64,000 nt of DNA from UBA4732 sp963823075. GTDB lineage: Bacteria; Planctomycetota; Planctomycetia; Gemmatales; Gemmataceae. This document shows positions 33,774-46,092 of this stretch, one piece after another; position 1 is the stretch's first letter, and the number at the start of each line of letters is the position of its first letter. Made by a program: the position numbers and the translations under genes. Below the pieces are notes generated by a model. The model saw only the letters and a list, made by a program, of their open reading frames with translations, searched no databases and was not told the DNA's origin. The stretch spans positions 310,001 to 374,000 of the forward strand of contig CAWGKE010000001.1 in assembly GCA_963823075.1 (NCBI GenBank), given 5' to 3'.

Positions 33774-35155
33774 TCACTTCGGCTTGTGGGCGGCCTGGAA
33801 ATGGTCCAGCGCCTGGCGAGGCCGGGCGTCGCCGGGGGCGGCCAGGTCGCAGGCGTACTGCAGCTGGACGAGCGCCTCGGCCTCCTGACCATCCTCCGCC
33901 AGCGCCTCCCCCAATTCCAGGTGGGCGGCCGCGTCCTCCGGCCGGCGCCGCAGCGCCGCGCGGAACGCCTCGATCGCCTCCGAACGGCGTCCCAGCTGCT
34001 TGAGAGCCACGCCGAGCAACGCCTGGGCCTGGGCGTCGTCGGGCTTGATCTCCACGGCCTGCCGGGCGGCGTCGGCCGCCTGGCGGAACTTCTCGGCGGC
34101 CGCCGACCCGTCGCCGGTCCCGCGTAGTTGCATCCCTTCCGCGTACAGCGCCATGCTCAAGTAATAGGCGGGGTCCATCGACTTGGGGGCCAGGGCGGCG
34201 GCCTTCCGAAGCCCTGCTCCGCTCCCGCAAGGTCGCCGGATCGGGTCAGCGTGGCGCCCAGCAGGACGAGCGTGTGATCGTCGGAAGGATCGTCGGCCGT
34301 CATTTGCTGGAGCAACGGGATCGCCTCCCGCAACCGCCCCTGCGCCTCCAGTTGATCGACCTGGCGGCGCCGGCCCGTGCGCCCCGTCGTCAGCTCCTGC
34401 ATCGGGTCCACGTAGGGATCGCTCCAGGCCTCGTCGGGAGGTGCCTGCCGCGCCCGCCGTGCGTAGTCGGCCGCCGCCGTCTCGTTCCCCTGGCGCTGAT
34501 ACACCGCCGCCAGCTGAGTGTAGGCGGTGTGGCGCGTGGTAGGGCTTTCGGCGGCCCGCAGCAGGTGGGGGACGCACCCGGCCAGGTCGTTGTCCGTCAA
34601 GGCGATCAATCCCAGGTCAAGGTGGGCGCGGAAGTGGTTCGGCTCCGTATCCAGGACGCGCCGGCAAAGCTCCGCGGCCGGCGCCAGGTCGCCCCGTTCG
34701 ACGTCCAGCTCGGCCAGGAACAGATACGGCGTCGCTTCGATCCTGCCTGTGCGCTGGCAGGCCGCCACCGCACGGCCGGCGGCGGCAAACGCGGCGTCGC
34801 GGTCGCGGGAGAGGCCGTAGGCCCGCAGATAGGGCCAGCGCGGCTCGTCGGGTTCCAGAGCTTCGGCCCGTCCCAGGCAGACGTCGGCGTCGGGTTCAAA
34901 ACCATTGGCGAGCAGCACCTGGCCCAGCAGGCCCCAGGCCTCGGCGGAGCGCGGCTCGCGCAGCACCCGCTCGCGGGCCGTGCGGACGGCGGCCGCCGCC
35001 TCGGGATCGGCGGCGGCCAGCGCCGCGTCGGACGGCCCCGGCGGCGCTTCAACGGGGCGCGTCCACCACCAGGCCCCCGCCGCCAGGCCCAGCGCCGCCG
35101 CCCCCGCGACAGCCCATCGCAACGGCCGGCGGGACAGGGACGAGAAAAGACGCAT
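33774..35155 (-). CDS. membrane-anchored TPR protein, tandem paralogue 2, frame broken
   Basis: Begins MRLFSSLSRRPLRW with a single membrane helix (AVAGAAALGLAAGAWWW) and continues outside or in the periplasm with TPR-like repeats (AEAWGLLGQVLLANGFEPDADVCLGRAEALEP; FRAHLDLGLIAL; YTQLAAVYQRQGNETAAADYARRARQ; EAIPLLQQMTADDPSD). Near 34213 the frame must change from AGAEQG to LRKAAALAPKSMDPAYYLSM, most simply by adding one G to GGG. Repaired length is about 460 residues. It is a clear paralogue of the upstream gene and is last in an operon with it and the ASPIC lipoprotein gene. Confidence 0.78.
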
Positions 35156-35213
35156 CGGAGTTGTTCTCTCTCTCTTGACGGTTTCCATCTCTCGCCGCCT
35201 GTCCTGGCTTCCG

Positions 35214-36604
35214 TCACATCGGCTTCTGGGCCGCACGAAGGCGGTCCAGCGCCTGGCGGGGCGCAAATCGCCGGGGGCGGCCAGGTCGCAGGCGTATTGC
35301 AGCTGGACGAGCGCCTCGGCATCCTGACCGTCCTCCGCCAGCGCCTCCCCCAGCACCCGATGGGCCTCGGCGTCCTCGGGACGGCATCGCAGCGCGGCCC
35401 GAAACGCCTCGATCGCTTCCGATCGGCGGCCTAGCTGTTTCAGGGCCAGCCCGAGGAACTCCTGCGCCTGGGCATGGTCCGGCTTCAGCTGCACGGCCCG
35501 CCGGGCGGCGTCGGCGGCCGCCTGGAACTTGTCGGCGGCGGTCCTGTCGCCGGCCGTCTGCAACCGCTCCCCCTGCATGGTGAGCGCCACGGCCAGGTAA
35601 TACGCCGGGTCCACGGACTGCGGCGCCAGGGCCGCGGCCTTGCGCAGGGCCTGCTCCGCCCCCGACAGGTCTCCGTTGCGGGTCAGCAGGACGCCGAGTT
35701 TGAGGAACGCCTCCTGATCGGACGGATCGTCGTCCGTCATTTGCCGGTACATCCCGGCCGCCTCCTGCCACCGGCCCGCCGCGGCCAGCTGCTCAATGCG
35801 ATGGAGGCGCAACGCCCGCCCCACCGCCAGGCCTTGCACTTGCTCGTAATAGGGATCGCGCCACGGCGGATCGGCCGGCGCCTGCTGCGCCCGCCGGGCG
35901 TAGTCCGCCGCCGCTGCGTCGTCGCCCTGCCGCTGATACGCCGCCGCCAGTTGCGTCCAGGCGTGCTGACGGTAGGCGGGGCCGGCGGCGGCGCGGAGCA
36001 GGTGCGCGATGGCCCTCGCCGCATCATCTCGCGCCAGCGCGATCAGTCCCAGGTCGAGGTGGGCGCGGGCGTTGTCTGGCTCCCGTTCCAGAACGCGGCG
36101 GCACAGACTCTCGGCCTGGTCGCGGTCGTCGCGTTCGATGCACAGTTCGGCGATCAGCAGATACGGCGTCGTATCGTCCTGCTGCGCCCGGTCGAAGGCT
36201 GCCACGGCGCGGCGGAGGGCGGCCAGACCGGCGTCCCGGTCGGAGGAGAGCAGGCAGAAAGCTTGCAGGTAGGGCCAGCGCGGCTCGTCGGGTTCCAGAG
36301 ATTCGGCCCGTCCCAGGCAGGCGTCGGCGTCGGCGTCAAAACCGTTGGCGAGAAGCACCTCGCCCAGATGGCCCCAACCCTCCGCCGAGCGCGGCTCGCG
36401 CATCACCGGCTCGCGGGCCGTTCGGATCGCAGCGGCGACCTCGGGATCGGCGGCGGCCAGCGCGGCGTCGGACGGCCCCGGCGGCGGTTCAGCGCGGCGG
36501 GTCCACCACCAGGCGGCGCCTGCCAGCGTTGCCAGGCCCAGCACGGCCAGCCCAGCGACCACCCATCGCAACGGCCGGCGGCCGACCGTCCTCGCGCCGC
36601 TCAT
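35214..36604 (-). CDS. membrane-anchored TPR protein, tandem paralogue 1, frame broken at the 3' end
   Basis: Begins MSGARTVGRRPLRW and a membrane helix (VVAGLAVLGLATLAGAAWWW), then the same TPR array as its neighbour (GPSDAALAAADPEVAAAIRTA, VLLANGFDADADACLGRAESLEPDEPRWPYL, AYQRQGDDAAAADYARRAQQ, QEAFLKLGVLLTRNGDLSGAEQALRKAAAL). The frame changes near 35262, where CCCC probably should be CCCCC, and ends RQALDRLRAAQKPM. About 463 residues after repair. Its ATG overlaps the stop of the ASPIC gene (ATGA), so the two are coupled. The TPRs probably hold the FG-GAP partner or its ligand. Confidence 0.8.
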
Positions 36605-38353
36605 TCGCCCTTCCCCCCTTGCGGTACGGGATTTCCCTCCCCCTTGCGCAGCACCACCAGGCGATCCACCGGCCGATCCGCCGGGCCGCGCACGAACTCC
36701 TCGCGCGACCCATCGACCGGACCGTGAGGCCAACGCACCACGATGGAATCCACCGCCGTCGCGTCGCCCAGCCCGAACAGGGCGCGCGGGTCGCCGCTGC
36801 ACAGGTAGCTGCCGCCCGGATCGGCGCGACGCACCCAACGGCGGTCGCCGGCTCGCACCGTGACCTCCGCCCCGATCGCGTCGCGGTTCCGCTCCGGGTC
36901 GAAGGCACGCACGGTCAGCCAATGGCCGCGGTGGGGCGCCCGGTTGAGCAGCAGCCGCGCCCGTCCCTCCACCGTCGTCACCAGCAAGTCGGGCGCCCCG
37001 TCGCCGTCCACGTCGCCGACCACCAGGCCCCGACCCACGTTCACCGTCCCGCAAAGCGATCCTTGCCCCTCCGATAAGTCCTTGAAGTGTCCCGCCCCGT
37101 CGCCGGCGAACAGCTGGTTGCGCCCCGCATAGGCCGACCAGTACGGACCCAGCGCCGCCGCCCCCGGCGCCGCCGCGCCGCCCCGACGCACGCCGCCATT
37201 GACCACCGCCAAATCGAGGGCGCCGTCCAGGTCGAAATCGGCCAGGACCGTGCCGAAGCCGGTGCCGCGCCAGTGCGGCGTGGTCAGGCCGGCCGCTCCG
37301 CTCTTGTCGAGGAACAGGCCGCGCGGGCCTTGCAGCCAAAGCGTGTTGGTCTCCTCGCCGAGGTGCGTGACGAAGAAGTCCTCCATGCCGTCGCCGTTCA
37401 CGTCGCCCAGCGCCACGCCCATGCCGGCCTGCGACAGGCCCAGGCCGCTGCAGGCCACGCCGCGGCGCACCGCCTCTTCCTTGAACGTGCCGTTCTTCTG
37501 GTTGATCCAGAGGTGATTGGGCTTGCCGTCGTTGGCCACGAAAATGTCGGGCCAGCCGTCGCCGTCGAAGTCGGCGCAGAGGACGCCGAGGCCCGGCCCC
37601 GGCCGCCGGCCCAGCCCCGACGGCAGCGTCACGTCCTCGAAACGCGGCCGACCGTCCGGCCCGGTTACGTTGTGGTACAGCACGCCGGCCATGCCGCGGA
37701 ACGTGGCCGGGTTGCAGTAGTCCGGCGCCCCGCTCGACCCGGCGCACGGCGTGGAGGGATCGTAATCCACATAGCGGGCGATGACCAAATCGAGCCGGCC
37801 GTCGCGGTCGTAATCGAAGAAGGCGGCGGACGTGCGACCAGCCGGGCGCGTCGAGTCCGGCCTCCTTCGTCACGTCCCGGAATTTGCCGCCGCCCTCGTT
37901 GAGGAAGAGCTTGGCGCCGCCGTATTGGGTGATGAGTACGTCGGGCTTGCCGTCGTTGTTGACGTCGCCGACCGCGACGCCCATGTTCCAGCCGGCGAAG
38001 TCGAGGCCCGAGCCGGCGCTGACGTCCTGGAAACGGCCGCCGTCCACCTGTTTGTAGAGCTTGTTTTTGGAGGGTGAATCGGGGCCGGCGTTCTGGAGCA
38101 GGAGGATGCCGAGCCGGCCGTCGCCGTCGAAGTCGAAGAGGGCGCCGCCGGAACCCATGATCTGCGGCATGAAGTGGGCGCCGTCGGTGGGGCCGGGGTC
38201 GTGGACGAAGTCGAGGCCGACGTGGTCGGTGACGTCCTCGAACCAGCCGGGGGCGGCCGGCGGCGGGTCCGCAGGGGGCGTCGGCCCGGATGGCCGGCAG
38301 CCGGCCGCGCCGAACAGGACCGCCGCCAGGATCGCGGCGCGGGGAGGATGCAT
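36601..38353 (-). CDS. lipoprotein with FG-GAP/VCBS repeats and ASPIC/UnbV domain (CRTAC1-like), frame broken
   Basis: An exported beta-propeller. The lipobox is AILAAVLFGAAGC (Cys19). FG-GAP/VCBS calcium-binding loops follow, for example FDFDGDGRLGILL, VGDVNNDGKPDVLI, CADFDGDGWPDIFVAND, LGDVNGDGMEDFFVTH, LADFDLDGALDLAVVNG and VGDVDGDGAPDLLVT. The C-terminal ASPIC/UnbV domain is complete (NRAPHRGHWLTVRAFDPERNRDAIGAEVTVRAGDRRWVR to VDSIVVRWPHG). The frame shifts near 37845: DAPGWS must continue as TSAAFFDYDRDGRLDLVIARY, most simply by dropping one C. Repaired length is about 583 residues. It is first in an operon with two TPR proteins, a pairing common in planctomycetes and acidobacteria but without known function. 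Confidence 0.88.
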
Positions 38354-38570
38354 ACGGCCTCGGTGGCTGCGACGGGAGGGGTGGAATAGAGGGATGATAA
38401 ACCACGGCGCGGGCGGAATGCAAGAAGCATCACGCGCGCAATGTCCTCATGGGGCCTGCCGTTGTGGGGCGGCGGGGCCGTTCACCTGCTACCTGAAGCG
38501 CTTCCTGGGGTTTCCAGAGAGGGCGGCGTTCGCCCGAGGGGCGTCCACAAGGAATGAACGGGGAGCGACC

Positions 38571-39807
38571 ATGAAAACGGCGAATCCGACGAAGGCCGTG
38601 ACGACGGCGATGTGCGTGGTGCTGCTCGGCGCAGCTGCGTCCACGCGGACGATTGGCCCCAGTGGCGTGGGCCAAACCGCGACAACAAGGTGACGGGCTT
38701 CACCGCGCCTTCGACGTGGCCCAAGGAGCTGACGCAGAAGTGGAAGGTTCCCGTCGGCGTCGGCGACGCATCGCCGGTCCTGGTCGGCGACAAAATCTAT
38801 GTCTTTACGCGGCAGGGCGGGGATGAGGTCACGCTCTGCCTCGACGCGGGCAACGGCCAGGAAATCTGGCACGACAAGTACGCGGCCCAGGAAGTGACCC
38901 GTCCCGCCAACGCGCATCCGGGGCCGCGAGCTCGCCCGTCGTGGCCGAGGGCAAGGTCTGCACGCTCGGCGTCGGCGACGTTCTTTCCTGCCTGGACGCG
39001 GACAAGGGCACGGTCGTGTGGCGCAAGGAATCCAAGGCCTGGCCCAAGTTCTTTGCCTCGTCCTCGCCCATCGTCGTGGACGGAAAGTGCATCGCCCAGC
39101 TTGGCACGGACGGCGCCGGCGCGATCGTCGCCTACGACCTGACCACCGGCGACGAGAAATGGAAATGGCCCGGCGCCGGCCCGGCGTACGCCTCGCCCGT
39201 CCTGATGACCGTGGACGGCGTGAAACAAATCGTGGCGCTGACGGAGAAGTCCGTGGTGGGCGTCGGCGCGGCCGACGGGAAACTCCTGTGGCAAATCCCG
39301 TTCGAGGGGAAGGGCATGGGATCGTACAACTCGATCACGCCCATTATCGACGGACAAACGGTGATTTATGCGCGGGAAGGGACCGGCACGACGGCGATCA
39401 AGGTGGAGAAGAAAGACGACGGTTTCGCGGCCAAGCAGGTGTGGCAGAAAGACAAGTCCGCCGGGAAGTACAACACGCCGGTGCTGAAAGACGGCCTGCT
39501 CTACGGCCTGTCCTCCGCCGGCCGGGGAGCGACCAACATCTTCTGCATGAAGGCCGACACGGGCGAGGTGGCCTGGACCGACCCGGCCAAGCGCGGCGAG
39601 TGCGGGGCCGTTTTCGACGCCGGCGACGTTCTCCTGGGCCTGAGCAGCGACTCCCAGCTGGTGGTCTTCAAGCCCAGCGACAAGGGATACATGGAATTGG
39701 CTAAATACAAGGTCGCCGACAGCCCGACCTGGGCCTGCCCGATCATCGCGGGCAACCGCGTCTTCGTGAAGGACAAGGACTCGCTGATGTTGTGGACGAT
39801 GGAATGA
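38571..39807 (+). CDS. exported PQQ-like beta-propeller protein, two frame breaks
   Basis: Similar to BamB/quinoprotein-like eight-bladed propellers that planctomycetes export in numbers. The signal peptide (MKTANPTKAVTTAMCVVLLGAAA) leads to HADDWPQWRGPNRDNKVTGF, the typical mature start. Blades contain W-docking patterns such as LDAGNGQEIWHDKY, LDADKGTVVWRKE, YDLTTGDEKWKWPG, GAADGKLLWQIPF and MKADTGEVAWTD. One base is missing near 38645 (end of the signal peptide) and one near 38930 (GCCGCGAGC, perhaps GCCGGCGAGC). About 412 residues after repair. Whether it is an assembly factor or an enzyme cannot be told; no haem or PQQ ligand is obvious. ATG 38571 follows GGGGAGCG. Confidence 0.82.
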
Positions 39808-39872
39808 ACGGCGGACGGTTTGGCGGCCGCCGCTGCTTCGTCAGGTTCCCGTCCGGCGGCGGTCGCCTCCTC

Positions 39873-42140
39873 TTAGCCGCCGCCCGGCGGCTTCCCCAAT
39901 GGATCGGGCGGCTGCGGAGGACCTTGCTCAAACCCGCCCGGCCCCCGGCCAGGCGGCGGCGGGCCAAATGGCCGCGGCGATTCCTTGAACGGTTCGCCCG
40001 TCATGTCCTTCCAGCGCCGCTTCTGATCTTCGGTCAACACTGCGAGAACCTTTTCGGTGGGCGGCCGGAATCCCGGCTCCGGCCCTTTCCCCGAACCGCG
40101 CCGAGAATCCGGTCCCGGGAAGAACGAATCGGCCTCGATGGCCCGGAGACTTTCTTTTTGCGCGGTCGTCAACTTCAGGGCTTCAACGACGTCGGGGTCG
40201 TGGAAGGCCGACAGTCCGGGCTTGAGCTGCAAGGCGATTTGTTTGAGGCGACCTTGCTGCTGCGGAGTCAGCAGTTTGTCCAGGGCGTCCTCCTTGGCGC
40301 GGGCGTCGTCGAGCAGCCGTTGCTGTCGGTCGTCCCGGGCCAGTTGGAGAAAGGCGGGAAAGCCCTCCCTCCGTCGGCGGTCCAGGTCGTCCAGCTGGGC
40401 TTGTTGTTCCGCGGTCACGCCCAGACCATTTGCGTCCAGGTCCTTCTTCACGTCCTCCCGGTGCAGCAAGTCCAGCCGCGCGCCTCCTTGCAGCACGGCG
40501 AGGTCGGAGAGGATCTTGTTGACGTGTTCCCGCGCCGAAGCCAGGTCCGCCTGGGCCGCCGGGTCGTCGCCGCTCAGCGCGATCAGGCCCTGGTAGTACA
40601 CGAGGGCCGACGTCAGCATCCGCTTCCGGGCCGCGTCGGTGAACGGCTTGCCGGCCAGCTCCTGCTCGCTGATCTCGATCATCTCATCCGCGGACTGGCG
40701 GGCGAGCTTCAGCCCCTTCTCGGCCTGCTCGGCCCGCATCCGCTCCCGATCGTACGCCTGGTGAATCAGGGCGGCGCTCACCAGCGAAACCGCCGCCGTC
40801 AGCACGCACAGCACCAGGCCGGAGACGACGACGGTCGGGTGCCGCCGCGCCAGCTTGCGCAGCCTCTGGGCCACGCTCGGCGGCCGCGCCAGGATCGGCC
40901 GGTGGTCCAGAAAACGGCGCAGGTCGTCGGCCATCTCGCGGGCCGTGGCGTAGCGGTCGGCCGGGTTCTTGCTGATCGTCTTGAGTACGATGGTTTCCAG
41001 CTCGGCGGGGATGGAGCGGTCCACGGAGCGCGGCGGGCGCGGCTCGTCGTGCAGGATCTGCCGCAGCAGACGCTGCGCATCGGCGCCGTCGAACATGGGT
41101 CGAAGCGTCAGCAGCTCGTAGAAGGTCGCCCCCAGGGAGTAGACGTCGGCGCGCGCATCGAGGACGGCGTGCTGGCCGCCGGCCTGCTCGGGACTCATGT
41201 AGCGCAGCGTCCCCATCATATCGCCGGTTCGCGTCAAGCCCTGGCCGGTGTGGAACTGGGCCAGGCCGAAGTCCGTCACCCAGACGTTGCCGCGCTCGTC
41301 CACGATCAGGTTGGCGGGCTTGACGTCGCGGTGGATGACGCCGAACTGATGGGCGTGTTCCAGGGCGTCGGCCGCCTGGACGACGATCCGCGCGGCCGAC
41401 TGGTAGAAGCGGGCCGAGCGGGTGGCGTGCTGCGTCGATAGCTCGGCGGCCGGGGCGTGGACGGTGGAAGGCGCCGGCGGCGAGCCGCCGGGTTTATCCC
41501 GGCGGTTTTCGTCCCCACGGCGGCAGTCGGGCCGGCGTAAATCCACCTCGCTGCTCGTCGGCCGGTACGACCCGGTGGCGCCGCCGTTCGGCGTCGTGGC
41601 CCGCAGCGCGCCGATCAGATCGGCGAGGTTCTGGCCGTCGATGAGCTGCATGGCGTAGAAGTGGGTGCCGCGCTCGCAGCCGACCGCGTAGACCGGCACG
41701 ATGTTGGTGTGGTGCAGCTGGGCCGCTGCCTGGGCCTCGTTCTTGAAGCGCTGCAGCTGGCGGGCGTCCAGGGCTGCGGCGAACGGCAGTACCTTGAGGG
41801 CCACGCGCCGGCCCAGCGACAGCTGCACCGCCTCGTAGACGACGCCCATGCCGCCGCGGCCGATCTCGCGCAGGATGTGGAAATCGCCGAGGGCCTCGGC
41901 GGGCAGGCTGTCCGCCGTGCGAGCCGGCGCACGAACAGCCGCCGGACCGGCGCCGTGAACCATGTCGAGGGCGTCCAGGTACGGCGCCAGCTGCCCCGTG
42001 AGATCGGGGAAGCGCGCCGTGAACTCCGCGCGATCCGGCCGGCGACCGGCCTCCAGCTCCGCGAGGTACTCCTGCGCCGCGCGGACCAGGCGCGGGTCGT
42101 CCTCCGTTTCGGCGTCGGGCCGGTCGGGCGTCGGGTTCAC
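39873..42140 (-). CDS. transmembrane Ser/Thr protein kinase with extracytoplasmic LTxxQ motifs
   Basis: The Hanks-type kinase domain (about residues 85-420) has the Gly loop GRGGMGVVYEA, Lys in VALKVLP, the catalytic HRDVKPAN and DFGLAQ, and SPEQAGG. An insert of about 60 residues after the hinge holds a palindrome-derived segment. One membrane helix follows (TVVVSGLVLCVLTAAVSLVSAALI). The outer part, about 300 residues, contains LTPQQQGRLKQI, LTTAQKESLRAI, LTEDQKRRW and the weaker VTAEQQAQL, the LTxxQ pattern of CpxP/Spy stress proteins, and ends Pro/Gly-rich. GGGAGG precedes GTG 42140, which overlaps the stop of the sigma gene. A short N-terminal region (residues 15-60) resembles the one common in planctomycete kinases. 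It is likely to sense envelope state. Confidence 0.9.
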   Translation of the reverse strand: MNPTPDRPDAETEDDPRLVRAAQEYLAELEAGRRPDRAEFTARFPDLTGQLAPYLDALDMVHGAGPAAVRAPARTADSLPAEALGDFHILREIGRGGMGVVYEAVQLSLGRRVALKVLPFAAALDARQLQRFKNEAQAAAQLHHTNIVPVYAVGCERGTHFYAMQLIDGQNLADLIGALRATTPNGGATGSYRPTSSEVDLRRPDCRRGDENRRDKPGGSPPAPSTVHAPAAELSTQHATRSARFYQSAARIVVQAADALEHAHQFGVIHRDVKPANLIVDERGNVWVTDFGLAQFHTGQGLTRTGDMMGTLRYMSPEQAGGQHAVLDARADVYSLGATFYELLTLRPMFDGADAQRLLRQILHDEPRPPRSVDRSIPAELETIVLKTISKNPADRYATAREMADDLRRFLDHRPILARPPSVAQRLRKLARRHPTVVVSGLVLCVLTAAVSLVSAALIHQAYDRERMRAEQAEKGLKLARQSADEMIEISEQELAGKPFTDAARKRMLTSALVYYQGLIALSGDDPAAQADLASAREHVNKILSDLAVLQGGARLDLLHREDVKKDLDANGLGVTAEQQAQLDDLDRRRREGFPAFLQLARDDRQQRLLDDARAKEDALDKLLTPQQQGRLKQIALQLKPGLSAFHDPDVVEALKLTTAQKESLRAIEADSFFPGPDSRRGSGKGPEPGFRPPTEKVLAVLTEDQKRRWKDMTGEPFKESPRPFGPPPPGRGPGGFEQGPPQPPDPLGKPPGGG
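41485..41505. repeat. CCGCCGGG palindrome inside the kinase gene
   Basis: CCGCCGGG and CCCGGCGG pair around TTTAT. It lies in the poorly conserved insert of the kinase domain and encodes part of RDKPGGSPP. The same palindrome core recurs in planctomycete intergenic repeats as far as I recall. Confidence 0.65.
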
Positions 42141-42742
42141 GTCGCACCTCCCATGATCTGCCGCAGCCGGGCCAGGCCGCGCATCCAGAGCTTCTCGACG
42201 CTGTCCTGGCTGCGGCCCATGCGGCGGGCGACCTCGGGGAACGGCAGCCCCTCCAGGTGGCGCAGCACGAGGGCCTCGCGGTAGTCTTCCGGCAGCTGAT
42301 CCAGGGCGTCGGCCAGCAGCACGCCCTGTTCACGGCGCACGGCCTGCTGGCTCGGCGACGACTGCGGCGACGCCAGAGCGCGATCGAGCAGGACGGAGGA
42401 CTGGTCAAGGGCGTCCTGGATCTCGCGCTCCAGGCGCACGTCGCGCCCCTGGGCAGCGAGGTAACGGCGGAGCAGGTCGGCCAGGTTGGCCGCGAGAATC
42501 TGACGCAGCCAGGCGACGAACTCCGCCTCGCTGCCGCCGCGGAAGCCGGCGAAGTTCTTGTGGGCGTCCAGGAATGTCTCCTGAACGAGGTCGGACGCAT
42601 CGACCTTGCCCTGGAGGCGGCGGCCGATCTGCACGCGGGCCAGCAGCGACAGGTAGCGCCGGTACAGCTCCAGGAGCCGCCCGAGCGTGGCGGCGTCGCC
42701 GGCTTTCGCTTCGCGCAGCAGGATTTCCGGTTCTTCGGTCAT
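42137..42742 (-). CDS. ECF RNA polymerase sigma factor (planctomycete type), partner of the kinase
   Basis: 201 residues: region 2 (LGRLLELYRRYLSLLARVQIGRRLQGKVDASDLVQETFLDAHKNFAGFRG, AEFVAWLRQILAANLADLLRRY) and region 4 (LDQLPEDYREALVLRHLEGLPFPEVARRMGRSQDSVEKLWMRGLARLRQIM). This matches ECF groups linked to Ser/Thr kinases in planctomycetes, where no anti-sigma is present and the kinase is thought to control the factor. The stop codon overlaps the kinase GTG, so the two proteins are made together. Start ATG 42742 (MTEEPEILLREAKAGD). Confidence 0.9.
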   Translation of the reverse strand: MTEEPEILLREAKAGDAATLGRLLELYRRYLSLLARVQIGRRLQGKVDASDLVQETFLDAHKNFAGFRGGSEAEFVAWLRQILAANLADLLRRYLAAQGRDVRLEREIQDALDQSSVLLDRALASPQSSPSQQAVRREQGVLLADALDQLPEDYREALVLRHLEGLPFPEVARRMGRSQDSVEKLWMRGLARLRQIMGGAT

Positions 42743-42860
42743 GGCCGCGAACCCCGCACGGTCCTTCTACCCAATTCGTCGCGGCCCGCGGCGGACCACT
42801 GCCGCGGGCGCGATCGCTGGGAAGCATTTTACCAACGGGAATGCGGGGACTCATTCTGTC

Positions 42861-42918
42861 GGAACCGCGACGGTGAGGGAGCGGGGCGACGCCCCCGCTC
42901 CCTCACCGTCGCGGCTCC
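42861..42918. repeat. inverted repeat, GAGCCGCGACGGTGAGGGAGCGGGG family, copy 2
   Basis: Arms 42861-42886 and 42893-42918 pair almost perfectly. Same family as 18078-18131. Its right arm gives the final codons and TGA of the next gene on the minus strand. Confidence 0.85.
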
Positions 42919-43373
42919 GATAGAGCGGAATCGGGGAGGCGGAACGTCCCCTCCTGGAGCCGGTCGTACAGTTCGGCTTCCAGGACGCAGGTAACGTCGG
43001 CAACGTCGTCACTCTGATCTTCAAGCGCGACGGTCCCGACGTACCCAATCACGGAGCGGCAATAGGCTTCTTCTTCCGAGCCGGCCAACGGAAAGGCGTC
43101 GCGCACCCGGTCGGGCCGGCCCTGGAGGCCGAGGCCCCGGTAGTCGGCGGCGGCCTGCCACAGCGACAGGCGGCCGGCGATCAGCTCCTGGGCGATTGCT
43201 CTCTTGGCCCTGATCCGGGCATTGACCAGTGCGACCTCCGGGCAGCCCGGAGTGACTTCCGCTCCGGCGCCGGCTTGCGGCCTCCGGGGATGCGTAGCCG
43301 CATGATAGGCCGTCGCGCCGGCGAAGGCGAGGGCCGCCGCGCCCATGCACGCCCCTTGCGTCATCCATTTCAT
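42903..43373 (-). CDS. exported or anchored protein of unknown function
   Basis: A 156-residue protein with an N-terminal hydrophobic stretch (MKWMTQGACMGAAALAFAGATAYHA) and a charged helical remainder (CPEVALVNARIRAKRAIAQELIAGRLSLWQAAADYRGL; GSEEEAYCRSVIGYVG; ADVTCVLEAELYDRL). The pattern 'AK..i..ell.grl.l..Aa..f..l' recurs in planctomycete proteins near kinases and sigma factors, but I know no function. GGAGG precedes ATG 43373. The last residues SEPRR and the stop lie in the repeat at 42861-42918, as in the phosphoesterase gene at 18117. It is upstream of the sigma-kinase pair on the same strand. Confidence 0.65.
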   Translation of the reverse strand: MKWMTQGACMGAAALAFAGATAYHAATHPRRPQAGAGAEVTPGCPEVALVNARIRAKRAIAQELIAGRLSLWQAAADYRGLGLQGRPDRVRDAFPLAGSEEEAYCRSVIGYVGTVALEDQSDDVADVTCVLEAELYDRLQEGTFRLPDSALSEPRR

Positions 43374-43572
43374 CGACCGTTCCTCCCCAAGCCTGGCGCA
43401 CCGGGTTGAGCGAAGCCGAGCGGCCTCGCCAGCCCTTGCTATTCCCCTTGTCGGGACGGAGGACGGAACACCGCCGCGCGATTCCGGTTATTTCGGAGGG
43501 CCGGCGAGGTTCCAGAGGAAGGAGGGGACGAACCTCGTTGCCGCGCAGAGCGTGGCGACGAGCGCCCATTCA

Positions 43573-46010
<2,438 letters not shown>

Positions 46011-46092
46011 GGCGGTTTCTCGGCGGGGCCTCGCGGGCGCTTCCCGTTGAGTTATACGCATCCGCCGTCCGGCCGACGAACGCGCCGCGCCC

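Noticed and set aside
34157..38353. A single 1398-residue protein joining ASPIC lipoprotein and two TPR proteins
   Set aside because: It arises because frame breaks remove the natural stops. Repair of each break restores three separate genes with start codons, membrane helices and an ATGA overlap.
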